From: Pirellulaceae bacterium
GTDB taxonomy: Bacteria; Planctomycetota; Planctomycetia; Pirellulales; Pirellulaceae
DNA length: 64,000 nucleotides
Reading direction: 5' to 3'
NCBI GenBank assembly: GCA_024102795.1
Contig: JAGFJK010000453.1
Span: forward strand, 1 to 64,000
Shown here: piece by piece, positions 13,926 through 23,574 of the stretch
Layout: each line of letters starts with the position of its first letter
Numbering within the stretch: the first letter of the stretch is position 1
Position numbers and translations under genes: made by a program
Notes under the pieces: model-generated
Databases searched by the model: none
What the model was told of the DNA's origin: nothing
Seen by the model: only the letters and a program-made list of their open reading frames with translations

Positions 13926-16835
13926 TCAATCTAAATTGATGCTGTCCAGGCCGACATCCATGGCCAACCGCTCGCAGGCGGCCCAGTTGGGACCCGCCTT
14001 CAGGTCGATCCGCAAAGGTACCGCCAGACAGCCCACGCCTGTCATCTCCTGGTGGAGCATCTTGGCCAGCGAGTTCAATTCGTCGGGGGGAGCTTCGAAG
14101 ACCAGTTCGTCATGTATCTGCAACAACATCCGTGTTCGCAGCCGTTCGCGTTTCAGGCAACCGTGGACGCGGATCATCGCTTGCTTGATCAGATCCGCCG
14201 CGGTCCCCTGAATCACCGTGTTGATCGCAATTCGCTCAGGCAGGTTTCGTTGGCGCGAATCGCCGCGTCGTGATGGGTCACGGACTCCCTGGACCGCGCG
14301 ACGGCGGCCCAAGATAGTACTAACATAACCCTTCTGGCGGCATTCCGCCAGTGTCCTTACGATAAACTCATCCACCCCCCGGTAACGTTCGAAGTAGGCG
14401 TCGATAAACTTCCCCGCTTCGTCCTGCTCGATGTCCAGCGTCCGAGCCAATCCGAAGGGGCTTTGCCCGTAAATCACGCCGAAATTCACCGCCTTGGCCC
14501 GCCGCCGCATTTCCCCCGTCACCTCCTCCAGAGGGACCCCGAACACCTGGCTGGCCACCTGAGCATGAATGTCCCGCTCCTCGGCAAACGCGGCCTGCAG
14601 CGCCGGATCGCCCGAAAAGTGGGCCAGCACCCGCAGTTCGATCTGTGAATAGTCCGCGGCTACCAGCAGCCAATCCGGTTCTCCGGGCAGGAACGCCGCC
14701 CGGATTTCCCGCCCTTCCTCGGTCCGCACCGGAATGTTCTGCAGATTCGGCTCCGTGGAACTCAGCCGGCCCGTGGCCGCCACGTCCTGCTTGAACGACG
14801 TGTGCACCCGCCCCGTGCCCGGATGGACCAGCTCCCGCAGCCCGTCCACGTAGGTGCTGTTCAGCTTGGCGAACTGCCGATACTCGCTTACCCGGCGCGG
14901 CAGGGGATGGACCTTGGCCAGTTGTTCCAGCACCTCCACGTCCGTGCTGGGCCCGGTCTTGGTGCGCTTGACGACCGGCAGACCCAGCCGCTGAAAAAGC
15001 ACCTCGGCCAGTTGCCTGGGGGAGTCGATCAGAAACTCGCCGCCCGCCAGTTCGTAAATCTCGCCCCGCAGCGTCTCCATGCGCTCGCGAAACCGTTGCC
15101 CCAGCCGGTCCAGGTGAGCGGCGTCCACGCGGATCCCGGTGAATTCCAGCTCCGCCAGCACCTCGATCAACGGCAGTTCCAACTGACCGAACAGCGCTTC
15201 CAGCCCCTCGTCGGCCAGCCGCTGACGCAGCAACGGCAGCAACCGCAGCGGCAGGTCGGCATCCTCGGCCGCGTAGTGGGCCACTTGCTGAACATCCACC
15301 TGGTCCATGGTCCTCTGCTGTTTGCCGCTGCCGATCAGGTCTTCGATCGGAGTCGGCACATGCTGCAGGTACCGCTGCGAAAGGTCGTCCAGGCTGTGAT
15401 TCCGTTCACCGGGCGACAGCAGGTAGTCGGCCACCATCGTGTCGAAGCACAGCCCCTGCAGCTCGATCCCGACCGTTCGCAGCACGATCAGGTCGTACTT
15501 CAGGTTCTGGCCGATCTTGCGGATTCGCGGGTTTTCCAGGACCTCCCGCAGCCGGTCCCGCACCAGCAGCGGGTCCAGACTGGGCTGGCCCGCCGGGGAG
15601 CGGACCGGGATGTAGACCGCCTGGTCCGGCGTCCAGGCAAAGGAGTACCCGACGATTTCCGCCCAGCGGGGGCGCGTGGAAGTGGTTTCGGTATCCACCG
15701 AAATCAGTTCCTGGCCGTTCAGCTCGGCCACCAGTTCGTCCAACTCCCGCGGCGTGGCGATCAGCCGGTAGTCGGCTTGCCAGGCAGGCGGCGGCTCCGA
15801 TCCGGTCAGGTTGGCCAGCCGTTCCGCCAGCCGGCGGAACCCCAGTTCCTCGCACAGCGTCTGGACAAGCCGCGGATCGGCTCCCCCCACCGCGCCCGCC
15901 CGCCAGCAGATCTCGATCGGCACGTCATCGACCAACCGCACCAGGTCGCGGCTGAGCAGCGCCTGGTCGCGGTACGTCTTGAGGTTCTCGCGCCGCTTCT
16001 GCCCGCTGACCTCGTCCGCATGATCCAACACGGCTTCCAAAGTGCCGTATTGCCGCAACAGATCCCGCGCCAACTTGGGGCCGATCAGCGGCACGCCGGG
16101 GACGTTGTCCACCGGATCGCCGACCAGTGCCTGGAAGTCCACGACCTGGTCCGGCCGGATGCCCCACTCGGCCTGCAATTCCTCCGCCCGGAAGTCGGCG
16201 TCCTTGCGGATGTTGTAGATCCGCACCCGATCGGTGAGCAACTGCCGGCAATCCTTGTCCGAGGTGACCAGGTAGCAGGTTCCACCCCGCTCGCGAACCA
16301 GGCGGGCGACGGTGGCCAGGATATCGTCGGCTTCGTAGCCGGGCGCTTCGAGCGTGGCGACTCCCAGCGCCGCCAGCATCTGGCGGATCAGCGGGATCTG
16401 CAGGCGCAGGTCCAGCGGCATCTCCTCGCGGTGCACCTTGTAATCGGCGTAGCGTTCAGTTCGGAATGTCCGTTCCGAATGGTCGAACGCGCAGAACAGA
16501 AAGTCGGGGCGTTTCTTCTCGATCAGATCGAGCACGTCGCGGGTGAAACCGTGCACGGCCGCCACGGGCTGACCGGCCGGACCGGTCATTTCGGGCATCG
16601 CGTGAAACACCTGGTAGATCAGCGAATGCGAATCGACCACATAAACCAGCGGCCGGTCGGGCCCCAAACTGGCGGACGAATCAAGCTCCTCTGGCTGGCT
16701 GTCGCCGGCGAGCGGCTCGTCACGAATCGCGTCACCTCCGGGGGACGAACTGGCGGCCGCCGGGCGCTGGGGCGGATCCGGATCGCGATCGAAGTCGAAT
16801 CCCGCAAGGGACTGCTGGCGGAGGGGCCTGGTCAT
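13926..16835 (-). CDS. polA: DNA polymerase I, three-domain with intact proofreading motifs
   Basis: Repair and Okazaki-fragment polymerase. ATG 16835 (MTRPLRQQSL) is preferred to a TTG at 16889, giving 969 residues. An N-terminal Pro/Ser-rich stretch precedes the 5'-3' exonuclease (about 60-330: EAPGYEADDILATVA, VTSDKDCRQLL, GDPVDNVPGVPLIGPK). The 3'-5' exonuclease keeps its acidic residues (SVDTETTS, GQNLKYDLI, HYAAEDADLPL), so proofreading is expected. Polymerase motifs are A DYSQIELRVLAHFSGD, B RRRAKAVNFGVIYGQ and C LQIHDELVFEAP. The O-helix aromatic is Phe, as in E. coli. It heads the run polA-coaE-rho and is divergent from the membrane gene at 17105. Confidence 0.97.
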   Translation of the reverse strand: MTRPLRQQSLAGFDFDRDPDPPQRPAAASSSPGGDAIRDEPLAGDSQPEELDSSASLGPDRPLVYVVDSHSLIYQVFHAMPEMTGPAGQPVAAVHGFTRDVLDLIEKKRPDFLFCAFDHSERTFRTERYADYKVHREEMPLDLRLQIPLIRQMLAALGVATLEAPGYEADDILATVARLVRERGGTCYLVTSDKDCRQLLTDRVRIYNIRKDADFRAEELQAEWGIRPDQVVDFQALVGDPVDNVPGVPLIGPKLARDLLRQYGTLEAVLDHADEVSGQKRRENLKTYRDQALLSRDLVRLVDDVPIEICWRAGAVGGADPRLVQTLCEELGFRRLAERLANLTGSEPPPAWQADYRLIATPRELDELVAELNGQELISVDTETTSTRPRWAEIVGYSFAWTPDQAVYIPVRSPAGQPSLDPLLVRDRLREVLENPRIRKIGQNLKYDLIVLRTVGIELQGLCFDTMVADYLLSPGERNHSLDDLSQRYLQHVPTPIEDLIGSGKQQRTMDQVDVQQVAHYAAEDADLPLRLLPLLRQRLADEGLEALFGQLELPLIEVLAELEFTGIRVDAAHLDRLGQRFRERMETLRGEIYELAGGEFLIDSPRQLAEVLFQRLGLPVVKRTKTGPSTDVEVLEQLAKVHPLPRRVSEYRQFAKLNSTYVDGLRELVHPGTGRVHTSFKQDVAATGRLSSTEPNLQNIPVRTEEGREIRAAFLPGEPDWLLVAADYSQIELRVLAHFSGDPALQAAFAEERDIHAQVASQVFGVPLEEVTGEMRRRAKAVNFGVIYGQSPFGLARTLDIEQDEAGKFIDAYFERYRGVDEFIVRTLAECRQKGYVSTILGRRRAVQGVRDPSRRGDSRQRNLPERIAINTVIQGTAADLIKQAMIRVHGCLKRERLRTRMLLQIHDELVFEAPPDELNSLAKMLHQEMTGVGCLAVPLRIDLKAGPNWAACERLAMDVGLDSINLD

Positions 16836-17104
16836 CGAAACCTGCTCGTTCTCGGTCCCGCGATCCCCACGCGGACTCGACCCGTTCAATCCTAGGTCCG
16901 CCGCCTTGCGGATGTCAACCTTGACTCAACCTTGCCGGCGACGATCGGAGCCGAGCGGAATGCGGGCGCGGCGCTTGTCGAGCGGGCGTGGAGAATGGAA
17001 AATGGTCGCTGCAGGAAAACGGTCGCTGCCGGAAAGATCGCCGGCCGCCGGAATTATTCGTGGGCGAACAGGCGGGTCCGCGGGTATCGGGAGTACTGAA
17101 AATC

Positions 17105-17572
17105 ATGTCCGAGACAACTGCACAAACGACGAACGTTTCTTCCCAGGGCATCTTGGGTGGCGTCCTGGCCACCACGGCCCTGGGGGGGCTGGTCGGGATT
17201 CTTTGGTCGGCGGCAAGCTGGCCGCGGCCAGTAACTTTGGACGGTGCGGCCGCGTTTGCCTGGATGGTGTTTGCCGGCCTGGTGGTGGGAGGTGGTGTGG
17301 GAGGCGTGCTGTCGCTGGTGCTGGCCTGGCAGGGAGCGGCCACGGGGGCCAACCCGGAAAGCCCGCCGGCGGCACCGTTGTGGGGCGTGGCCACGTCGCT
17401 GGTCTGCGGCCTGTTGCTGGGTCCGCTGGTGGGATTCGTGCTGGGGCTGGCCGTGGGCCAGATGGCGGGGGGAGCCCAACTGGGGCTGGTCTGCGGCCCG
17501 TTGCTGGCGATCCTGGGCTGGCAGTCGGGATACTGGACTCCCCGCTGCCTGGACCGGTGGCGCGGCGCGTGA
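17105..17572 (+). CDS. hypothetical four-span membrane protein
   Basis: A 155-residue hydrophobic protein starting at ATG 17105 (MSETTAQTTNVSSQG), rich in Gly, Ala, Leu and Val. Four likely transmembrane segments are seen: GGVLATTALGGLVGILW, AAAFAWMVFAGLVVGGGVGG, TSLVCGLLLGPLVGFVLGLAVG and LGLVCGPLLAILGW. There are no catalytic or binding motifs. It is divergent from polA and about 150 bp upstream of the coiled-coil protein, which has its own promoter. I do not recognise the family; the Gly-zipper-like spans might oligomerise, but that is speculation. Confidence 0.6.
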   Translation: MSETTAQTTNVSSQGILGGVLATTALGGLVGILWSAASWPRPVTLDGAAAFAWMVFAGLVVGGGVGGVLSLVLAWQGAATGANPESPPAAPLWGVATSLVCGLLLGPLVGFVLGLAVGQMAGGAQLGLVCGPLLAILGWQSGYWTPRCLDRWRGA

Positions 17573-17624
17573 CGGAAATGGCATCCCCGTCGGGGTTTTC
17601 GTCGGTCGGGTCGAGCGGCTTTCG

Positions 17625-17653
17625 TTGACATGCCGCGGCGCCCGATTTAGACT
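17625..17653 (+). promoter_or_regulatory. sigma-70-type promoter, TTGACA-N17-TAGACT
   Basis: A perfect -35 (TTGACA, 17625-17630), a 17-bp spacer and a 4/6 -10 (TAGACT, 17648-17653). Predicted start near 17660, with a leader of about 67 nt to ATG 17727, which has CGGAGAAT as ribosome-binding site. This is the clearest housekeeping promoter in the window. Confidence 0.75.
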
Positions 17654-17726
17654 CACTTTAGGTTTTGTCGGCACAGTCGCCTGCCGTTGATTGGTTTCCT
17701 GCCGCCGCCGCTCGGAGAATATTCAA

Positions 17727-19178
17727 ATGGCAACACGCGAAAGCCAGGGCCTGCAAATTGCCCTGATCGTGTTCGTGTTGATCACGGTCGCGTTGGCCGT
17801 GACCTCCTATCTGTACTTCCGCAAGTCGGAAGAAAAGATCAAGGAGGCCGTTGCCGCTCGCCAGGCCGAAAACCAGGCCAAGCAGACGAGCACCCAGGCG
17901 ATCTTTCAGGTCCAGGCGCTGAAGGCGATGGTTGGCTGGGGCGAAGCCGATCTGGACAACATGCCGGGCATGGACCAGCAGATGCAGGAGATCATCGCGG
18001 CGTTCAAGGAAGACATGCAGATGTACGGCGAAGGCCTGCCGGACGAGGACCGCAACTATCGCAACTTGCCCCGCAACATGGAAACGGCGATCCGCGAACG
18101 GAACGCCAACCTGGTCGAGGCGAATGTTCGCGAACAGACCTTGATTGTGGACAAACAGAACGTCGAGGACCGCGAGATCAAGCGGGCGGATGCGGCCGAG
18201 ACGGCGGCCAAGACCGATTCGGATAAGTACATCACCGAGCGGCAGGAGTTCGTCAATTACAAGCAGACGATGAAGGCCGACTTTGACAAGATGGTGGCCG
18301 ACAACGAGCAGGTGGTCGATCGTTACAAGACCGAGCAGACCAAGCTGACCAACGAGAAGTCGACGCTGGCCAAGGAAGTCGGCACGCTGACCAACCTGTT
18401 GTCGGGGGCTCGCGAGCGGCTGGAGCAGTTGCGGACCACGAACTTTGAAACCCCCGACGGCCGAGTGACCTGGGTGAACCAGGGATCGCGAGTCGTCTGG
18501 ATCAACGTGGGAATGGCCGACGGCCTGCGGCCTCAGACTACGTTCGCCGTCTACGACCGGGACGAGGCCGGCGTGATGAAGCCCGAGCGGAAAGGGGCGA
18601 TCGAGGTGATCCGCGTCCTGGACCAGCACTTGGCCGAGGCCAACATTCTGGAGGACGATCTAAAGAATCCGATCTTGCCGGGCGACGTGATTCATTCGCC
18701 AGCCTGGCGGCCGGGGCGCCGGGTACACTTCGCGCTGGCCGGTTTCATGGATATCGACGGCGACGGCGAAAGCGACCGCGATTTGCTGCGAAACCTGATC
18801 ACCATGTCCGGCGGCGTGATCGACTCCGAAGTGCATGACGATGGCCAGCGGACGGGCGCGCTGACCAACAACACGCGGTACCTGATTCGCGGCGAACGGC
18901 CCAGCGAGACATCGGGACCGGCCGCCATTCAGGGCTACTCGCAAATGGACCGCGACGCGAAGAACATGAGCGTCGAGACGATCAACCTGGACGAGTTCCT
19001 GACCTACATCGGCTGGAAGGGCGAGGTCCGCACGGTGCAGTTGGGCAGCGGCGCCCGCTCTGACGATTTCAAGGCGACGCCCGCCGGCGGTGTGAATCGC
19101 CAATCCACCGGCGCCACTTCCGAAGTCTTCCGCTCGCGACAACCGCCGGCCCGCGGAGCGAACGGCGCTTTCCCCTAA
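17727..19178 (+). CDS. membrane-anchored coiled-coil protein, unknown function
   Basis: A 483-residue protein with one N-terminal membrane span (LQIALIVFVLITVALAVTSYLYF, about 8-30), then a long charged helical region (about 33-235; many E, K, Q heptads) that should form a coiled coil. A compact C-terminal region follows: RVTWVNQGSRVVWINVGMADGLRPQTTFAVYD resembles a small beta domain, and PGRRVHFALAGFMDIDGDGESDRDLL contains an acidic D-D-D-E-D-D run like a calcium-binding loop. Residues about 440-483 are a disordered Ser/Gly/Arg tail. ATG 17727 is set by CGGAGAAT. I recall relatives only in planctomycetes and no function. Strong expression is suggested by its promoter; an envelope structural role is a guess. 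Confidence 0.7.
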   Translation: MATRESQGLQIALIVFVLITVALAVTSYLYFRKSEEKIKEAVAARQAENQAKQTSTQAIFQVQALKAMVGWGEADLDNMPGMDQQMQEIIAAFKEDMQMYGEGLPDEDRNYRNLPRNMETAIRERNANLVEANVREQTLIVDKQNVEDREIKRADAAETAAKTDSDKYITERQEFVNYKQTMKADFDKMVADNEQVVDRYKTEQTKLTNEKSTLAKEVGTLTNLLSGARERLEQLRTTNFETPDGRVTWVNQGSRVVWINVGMADGLRPQTTFAVYDRDEAGVMKPERKGAIEVIRVLDQHLAEANILEDDLKNPILPGDVIHSPAWRPGRRVHFALAGFMDIDGDGESDRDLLRNLITMSGGVIDSEVHDDGQRTGALTNNTRYLIRGERPSETSGPAAIQGYSQMDRDAKNMSVETINLDEFLTYIGWKGEVRTVQLGSGARSDDFKATPAGGVNRQSTGATSEVFRSRQPPARGANGAFP

Positions 19179-19244
19179 CAGGAATCACACGCTGGCCCCA
19201 GTCACGCTGGGGCCCAGCGACGCTTGGGCCCGAGGGAACAAGGC

Positions 19245-19520
19245 ATGTCCCTGCCGATGACCGCCGCGCAAGTGCTGGACCGCGAGTATCTCGAGCTGCG
19301 AGCCAAGGTCCTGGAACTGGCCGCCTCGCTGGACCGGCTCGACCGCGGCGACGGCTCGGTGGTCGATGACCCTCGCCTGCGCAAAGTCCGCGCCGGGCTG
19401 GAACTGCTGCTGCGGGATGACGCGTCGCGGGCCGAGCGAATCCAGTTGTTGTTCTCTCGAGATTATGACGCCGGTTGGCGCCAGGCCTTCGGATTGCCTC
19501 CCGCCGAACCCGGCGGCTAG
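19245..19520 (+). CDS. small conserved protein preceding the TatD-family gene
   Basis: 91 residues from ATG 19245 (MSLPMTAAQVLDREYLELRAK), preceded by GAGGGAACAAGG. The sequence is mostly helical and charged (ILELAASLDRLDRGDG-like, then RLRKVRAGLELLLRDDASRAERIQLLFSRDYD) with no signal or membrane span. It lies 91 bp ahead of the TatD-family hydrolase on the same strand, and the pair probably forms one transcript; a link to its function is likely but undefined. I believe this small protein recurs beside TatD-like genes in planctomycetes, but cannot verify that here. Confidence 0.65.
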   Translation: MSLPMTAAQVLDREYLELRAKVLELAASLDRLDRGDGSVVDDPRLRKVRAGLELLLRDDASRAERIQLLFSRDYDAGWRQAFGLPPAEPGG

Positions 19521-19611
19521 ACTGGCCCATGTGCCGTCGCCGCCAGGGTGCTTCGAGTCGGCGGACTGGCACAGGCCTTCCCGCCAGCGCCCGATCAAGG
19601 ACCGCCGCCGC

Positions 19612-20427
19612 ATGGACTACATCGACCCGCATATCCACATGGTGTCGCGGACCACCGACGACTACGAAACGCTGGCCAAAATGGGCTGCGTGGCGCTCAG
19701 CGAGCCAGCGTTCTGGGCCGGCTTCGATCGTGGCAGCGCCGAGAGTTTCCGGGACTACTTCCGCCAGTTGACCGAGTTCGAACCGAAGCGCGCCGCGCAG
19801 TTCGGCATCCAGCATTTCACCTGGCTGTGCATCAACGCCAAGGAAGCCGAGAACGTCAGCCTGTCGCGGGAAGTGATTGCCATGATCCCCGAATTCCTCG
19901 CCGCGCCCAACGTCCTGGGCATCGGCGAGATCGGGCTCAACAAGAACACTCGCAACGAGTCGATCATCTTCCTCGAACATCTGGACCTGGCCGTCAAACA
20001 TTCGCAACAGATCCTGATCCACACGCCGCACCTGGAAGACAAGTACCAGGGCACGCGGATGATCCTCGACATGCTCTGCGGCGACAGCCGAATCGAGCGG
20101 CACAGGGTGCTGGTGGACCACGTGGAGGAGCACACGGTGCGGCCCGTGCTGGAGGCCGGCTTCTGGGCCGGCATGACGCTGTACCCGGTCACCAAGTGCA
20201 CGCCCCAGCGGGCGGCCGACATCATCGAGATGTACGGTCCCGAACGCCTGATGGCCAACTCCGCGGGTGACTGGGGCCCCAGCAAGCCCACGGCGGTCCC
20301 CGACTTGATTCTGGAATTGCGCCGCCGCGGCCATTCCGAGAGTCTCATCCGGCGCGTGGTCTACGACAACCCGCTGGAATTCTTCCGCCAGAGCCGGCAG
20401 TTCGCCTTCACGCCCCGGAGCGGATAG
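19612..20427 (+). CDS. TatD-family metal-dependent hydrolase (EboB-like)
   Basis: Amidohydrolase-superfamily TIM barrel of 271 residues from ATG 19612 (MDYIDPHIHMVSRTTDDY). The DPHIHM motif supplies the first metal-binding His pair, GIGEIGLNKNT carries the bridging Glu, ILIHTPHLE and VDHVEEHTV the later His residues, and MANSAGDWGPS the catalytic Asp. These positions match TatD-type nucleases/hydrolases. The spacing and DPHIHMVSRTTDDY start look more like the TatD relative of the ebo cluster than like the classical DNase. No other ebo genes are nearby. Substrate unknown. Confidence 0.8.
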   Translation: MDYIDPHIHMVSRTTDDYETLAKMGCVALSEPAFWAGFDRGSAESFRDYFRQLTEFEPKRAAQFGIQHFTWLCINAKEAENVSLSREVIAMIPEFLAAPNVLGIGEIGLNKNTRNESIIFLEHLDLAVKHSQQILIHTPHLEDKYQGTRMILDMLCGDSRIERHRVLVDHVEEHTVRPVLEAGFWAGMTLYPVTKCTPQRAADIIEMYGPERLMANSAGDWGPSKPTAVPDLILELRRRGHSESLIRRVVYDNPLEFFRQSRQFAFTPRSG

Positions 20428-20495
20428 AGGCGGGAAGGCCAGCCGTGCGAGTGGTTCGCCAGTTGGCCGCGGGCCGCTCAGTGCGCGTGAGTCGC

Positions 20496-21641
20496 TCAGT
20501 GCGCGTGGGAAGCGCCCGACTTGAGGCCCATGCCGGGCGAACGGCGGTCGAGGGCCCCTTTGATCAGGCTGCTGGGATCGCGGGCCACCTTGTCGGTGAA
20601 GATCCGCACGTCCGCGGCGATCGGCCGCAACTGCCGGCTGACCTCCTCCACGTTGGCCACCGCCCGGTTCAACCGGTCATACAGTTCGCGATCGTGCACC
20701 AGCTTGCCGACCGTGCTGTCCTCGTCGTTCAGCGCGCGGCTGAACTGCGTCAACTGGATCAGCAGGGCATCGACGTTGTTCAGCGTGTCGCTGACGTCCG
20801 CCAGCAACTGCGGCCCCTGCTCGGCCAGCGGCTGCGTGAAACCCTCCAGGTTCCGCAGGTTCGTGTGCGCGCTGTCGGCCACCCGCTGGAAACTGTCCAG
20901 CGTGGTCTGCGTCTTGTCCAGGGTCCGCTGCGCGCTTTCGAACATCCGGGGCAAGTCTTCCATCGAGCGCCGCAGACCGTCCTTGATCTGCGGGTCGTCG
21001 AATACCTCCCGGACGCCGTCCATGCTGGCCTGCAGACTGTCCAGCGACAGCTCGGCCTTCTGCAGGATCCGCCGCATCTGCTCCTCGTTGTTCCCGACGG
21101 CCGTATTCAGATTGCGGACCATCAACGCCACCTCGCCGCCGGCGACTTCGATCGATCCGGCCGCCGATTGAATCGAGTCAAACGTGGTCAGCATCTGCTG
21201 TTCCACCCGGACCAGCACCTGGAAGGGATCGGTCGACACCTCGCCATTGGCCAGAAACTCGCCGTCGGTCAGCAGCTCCGTGGACAGTTCCCGGTCCTCG
21301 GCGTTGACCCATTCCAGCACGGCGTCGCCCGTCACCAGGGAGTCGCTGCCGATGCGGCAGACTTCGTTGCGGCGGAGCGGGAACCGCTTGTCCACCCTCA
21401 TGCTGATCACCACGCCGCCCTGCTCGAGCAGCTTGACGTTCGAGACGCGGCCGATCTGCACGCCGCTCTTGCGCACCGGGCTGTCGATGGTCACGCCCGG
21501 AGCTTCGGGAAAACGGATGTGCAGCGTGTAGCGGGGACGCAGCGTGGGCAGGGCCCCGAACAGCATCACCAGAATCAAGGTGATGCTGGCCGCGGCCACG
21601 ACCACGACCCCCACTCGGAACTGAATCACTCGTTCGTCCAT
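20496..21641 (-). CDS. mlaD: MlaD-family (MCE domain) lipid-transport protein
   Basis: Substrate-binding, membrane-anchored component of an MCE-type phospholipid transporter. ATG 21641 (MDERVIQFRVG); 381 residues. There is an N-terminal span (VVVVAAASITLILVMLFGAL), one MCE domain (about 40-115: YTLHIRFPEAPGVTIDSPVRKSGVQIGRVSNVKL), then a long helical region to the C-terminus, longer than E. coli MlaD (183 residues). That region would suit a periplasm-spanning helical tube as in the longer MCE proteins. It follows mlaF by 7 bp and mlaE precedes both, the usual E-F-D order. mlaA, mlaB and mlaC are not in the window. Confidence 0.88.
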   Translation of the reverse strand: MDERVIQFRVGVVVVAAASITLILVMLFGALPTLRPRYTLHIRFPEAPGVTIDSPVRKSGVQIGRVSNVKLLEQGGVVISMRVDKRFPLRRNEVCRIGSDSLVTGDAVLEWVNAEDRELSTELLTDGEFLANGEVSTDPFQVLVRVEQQMLTTFDSIQSAAGSIEVAGGEVALMVRNLNTAVGNNEEQMRRILQKAELSLDSLQASMDGVREVFDDPQIKDGLRRSMEDLPRMFESAQRTLDKTQTTLDSFQRVADSAHTNLRNLEGFTQPLAEQGPQLLADVSDTLNNVDALLIQLTQFSRALNDEDSTVGKLVHDRELYDRLNRAVANVEEVSRQLRPIAADVRIFTDKVARDPSSLIKGALDRRSPGMGLKSGASHAH

Positions 21642-21648
21642 GCCCAAC

Positions 21649-22485
21649 CTATTCCAAGGCTTCCGCCGCCAGGCGCATCTCCATCAACCGCTCGCCAGCC
21701 TCGCCCCGCACGAATTGCAGGACGCGGCGGTCGTCCGTCCGGTCCAGCTCGCTGGGCGGCCCGTCGAAAATTATCTGCGACTCGCCCGGCTCCAGGCGGC
21801 TGGCCGGATAGATCATCACCACCCGATCCGCCACCTTGCGGGCTGTCCGCATGTCGTGAGTCACCACGATGCTGGTCACCGGATAGGTCCGCCGAGTGCG
21901 CAGAATCAACTCGTTAATCACGTCCGCCACGATTGGATCGAGTCCCGTCGTCGGCTCGTCGTACAGCACCAGCTCCGGCTCCATGATCAGGGCCCGGGCC
22001 AACCCCACCCGTTTGCGCATCCCGCCCGACAGCTCCGCCGGCCGCTTGGCGACCACCGCGTCGGGCAGACCCACCTCGGCCAGCCGCCGCATCACCAGAC
22101 GCTCGATCTCGGCCGGGCCGAGCCGCGAGTGCTGCCGCAACGGGAAGGCCACGTTCTGCCCCACGGTCATGCTGTCGAACAAGGCCGCGTTCTGAAACAC
22201 GTACCCCATGCGCACTCGCGTGCGGGTCAACTCCTGCTCGCTCAACGTCGCCAGATCCTGCTGGTCGAACCGCACCTGACCCCGGCTCGGCTGAACCAGT
22301 CCGATCAGGGACTTCATCAGCACCGTCTTGCCGCAACCACTTTCGCCAATCACGGCCAGTGTCTGGCCGCGGGGCACTTCCAGCGTGACGTTCCGCAGCA
22401 CTTCCTGCCGGCCGAACGTCACGTGCAACTGCCGCACCGAAACCAGCGGCGGATCGGTCGCGTTGTTCGTTTGCGGTCGGTCCAT
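21649..22485 (-). CDS. mlaF: ABC transporter ATPase of the Mla lipid-transport system
   Basis: Cytoplasmic ATPase partner of MlaE. ATG 22485 (MDRPQTNNATDPPLVS) gives 278 residues. Walker A is GESGCGKT, the signature motif LSGGMRKRVGLARAL (the MRKR form typical of MlaF/Mkl rather than the usual GQQQR), and Walker B ELVLYDEPTTGLDP with the following switch His in VTHDMRTA. A longer open frame upstream overlaps mlaE and is not used. The gene is sandwiched between mlaE (41 bp) and mlaD (7 bp), so all three should be one operon. Confidence 0.92.
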   Translation of the reverse strand: MDRPQTNNATDPPLVSVRQLHVTFGRQEVLRNVTLEVPRGQTLAVIGESGCGKTVLMKSLIGLVQPSRGQVRFDQQDLATLSEQELTRTRVRMGYVFQNAALFDSMTVGQNVAFPLRQHSRLGPAEIERLVMRRLAEVGLPDAVVAKRPAELSGGMRKRVGLARALIMEPELVLYDEPTTGLDPIVADVINELILRTRRTYPVTSIVVTHDMRTARKVADRVVMIYPASRLEPGESQIIFDGPPSELDRTDDRRVLQFVRGEAGERLMEMRLAAEALE

Positions 22486-22526
22486 TCGTGCAACTCGCGA
22501 AGCGAATGCCGGTGGCTGGGAACTGG

Positions 22527-23399
22527 TTAAAACAAGGACGCCCGCCGCTGCCAGACCGCGTTGCGAAAGGCGTCGATCAAGATGTCCAACGACAAATCGA
22601 TCACCAGAATCAGCACGAACGAGTACACAAACGCCGCGGTCGCCGCACGGCCCACGCCTTCGGCCCCCGGCGTGCAATTGAAACCCCGGTAGCAACTGAC
22701 CACCGCGATCGCGGCCCCGAAAAACAGGCTCTTGAAGATGCCGCTGAACAGATCGTACCCGTCCACGTACATCTCCGAATTGTACCAGTAGTGGTGCTTG
22801 TCGATCCCCAGGATGCCGACGCTGTAGAAATATCCTCCCACCACACCCATGAAGTCGGCCATCACGGTCAGCGTCGGGATCAGGAACAAGCAGGCCAGAA
22901 ACCGCGGCACCACCAGGTAGTGGATCGGATTGGCGCCCATGCTGGCCAGGGCGTCAATCTGCTCGGTCACCCGCATCGTGCCCAGCTCGGCCGCCATGGC
23001 ACTGCCCACCCGTCCAGCCAGCATCGTGGCCGCCAGCACCGGTCCCAGCTCGCGGACCAGCGTCACGTTGATCACCGCCCCCAACTGCGTCTCCAGCCCC
23101 AGTTGGCTGAACTGGGAGTAGCTCTGCACCGCCAGCACCATGCCGATGAACGTGCCCGTCAACGCCACGACTGGCAGGCTTAATACTCCCACCTGATAGA
23201 AATTCGGCAGCAGCGTTTCCTTCCGCGGCAACCGAGTCAGCATCCACTGAAAAGTCCGCCAGGCGAACAGCGTCATGTCCCCGACGTTCACCACGCCGTC
23301 CATCACCACCTCGCCCCAGTCCGCCACCCAATTGGCCAGCGCAGGTTGCGAACGGTCCTCGCCCGCCGGTTCGTCCAGGTTGTCCGCTGCCGAGGCCAT
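22527..23399 (-). CDS. mlaE: MlaE-family ABC transporter permease
   Basis: Inner-membrane permease of the MCE transporter. Length is 290 residues, somewhat longer than usual (about 260) because of an N-terminal extension ([20 protein letters not shown]). Family signatures are [27 protein letters not shown] and [38 protein letters not shown], which contains the EQIDAL motif contacting the ATPase. There are five to six membrane spans. It opens the mlaE-mlaF-mlaD operon; upstream 175 bp to the alcohol dehydrogenase gene hold no gene. Confidence 0.92.
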   Translation of the reverse strand: MASAADNLDEPAGEDRSQPALANWVADWGEVVMDGVVNVGDMTLFAWRTFQWMLTRLPRKETLLPNFYQVGVLSLPVVALTGTFIGMVLAVQSYSQFSQLGLETQLGAVINVTLVRELGPVLAATMLAGRVGSAMAAELGTMRVTEQIDALASMGANPIHYLVVPRFLACLFLIPTLTVMADFMGVVGGYFYSVGILGIDKHHYWYNSEMYVDGYDLFSGIFKSLFFGAAIAVVSCYRGFNCTPGAEGVGRAATAAFVYSFVLILVIDLSLDILIDAFRNAVWQRRASLF

Positions 23400-23574
23400 G
23401 TCCCGTCCCTCTCCCGGTCCGCGCGCGGTCCCGCTGCCGTGTCACGCTCACTTGCTTGTCGTCCAGACCAGCCTTGCCGCTTGAGATAACCTTGACGATT
23501 GGCAAGACCTGCACGCGCAGGCAAACTAGGAAAGCAGAGTTGGAGGCAGCGACTCTCTCCCTGCACGGCACGGG

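Noticed and set aside
14802-16895. 697-codon open frame opposite polA
   Set aside because: Antisense shadow of a DNA polymerase I gene whose catalytic motifs are all intact.
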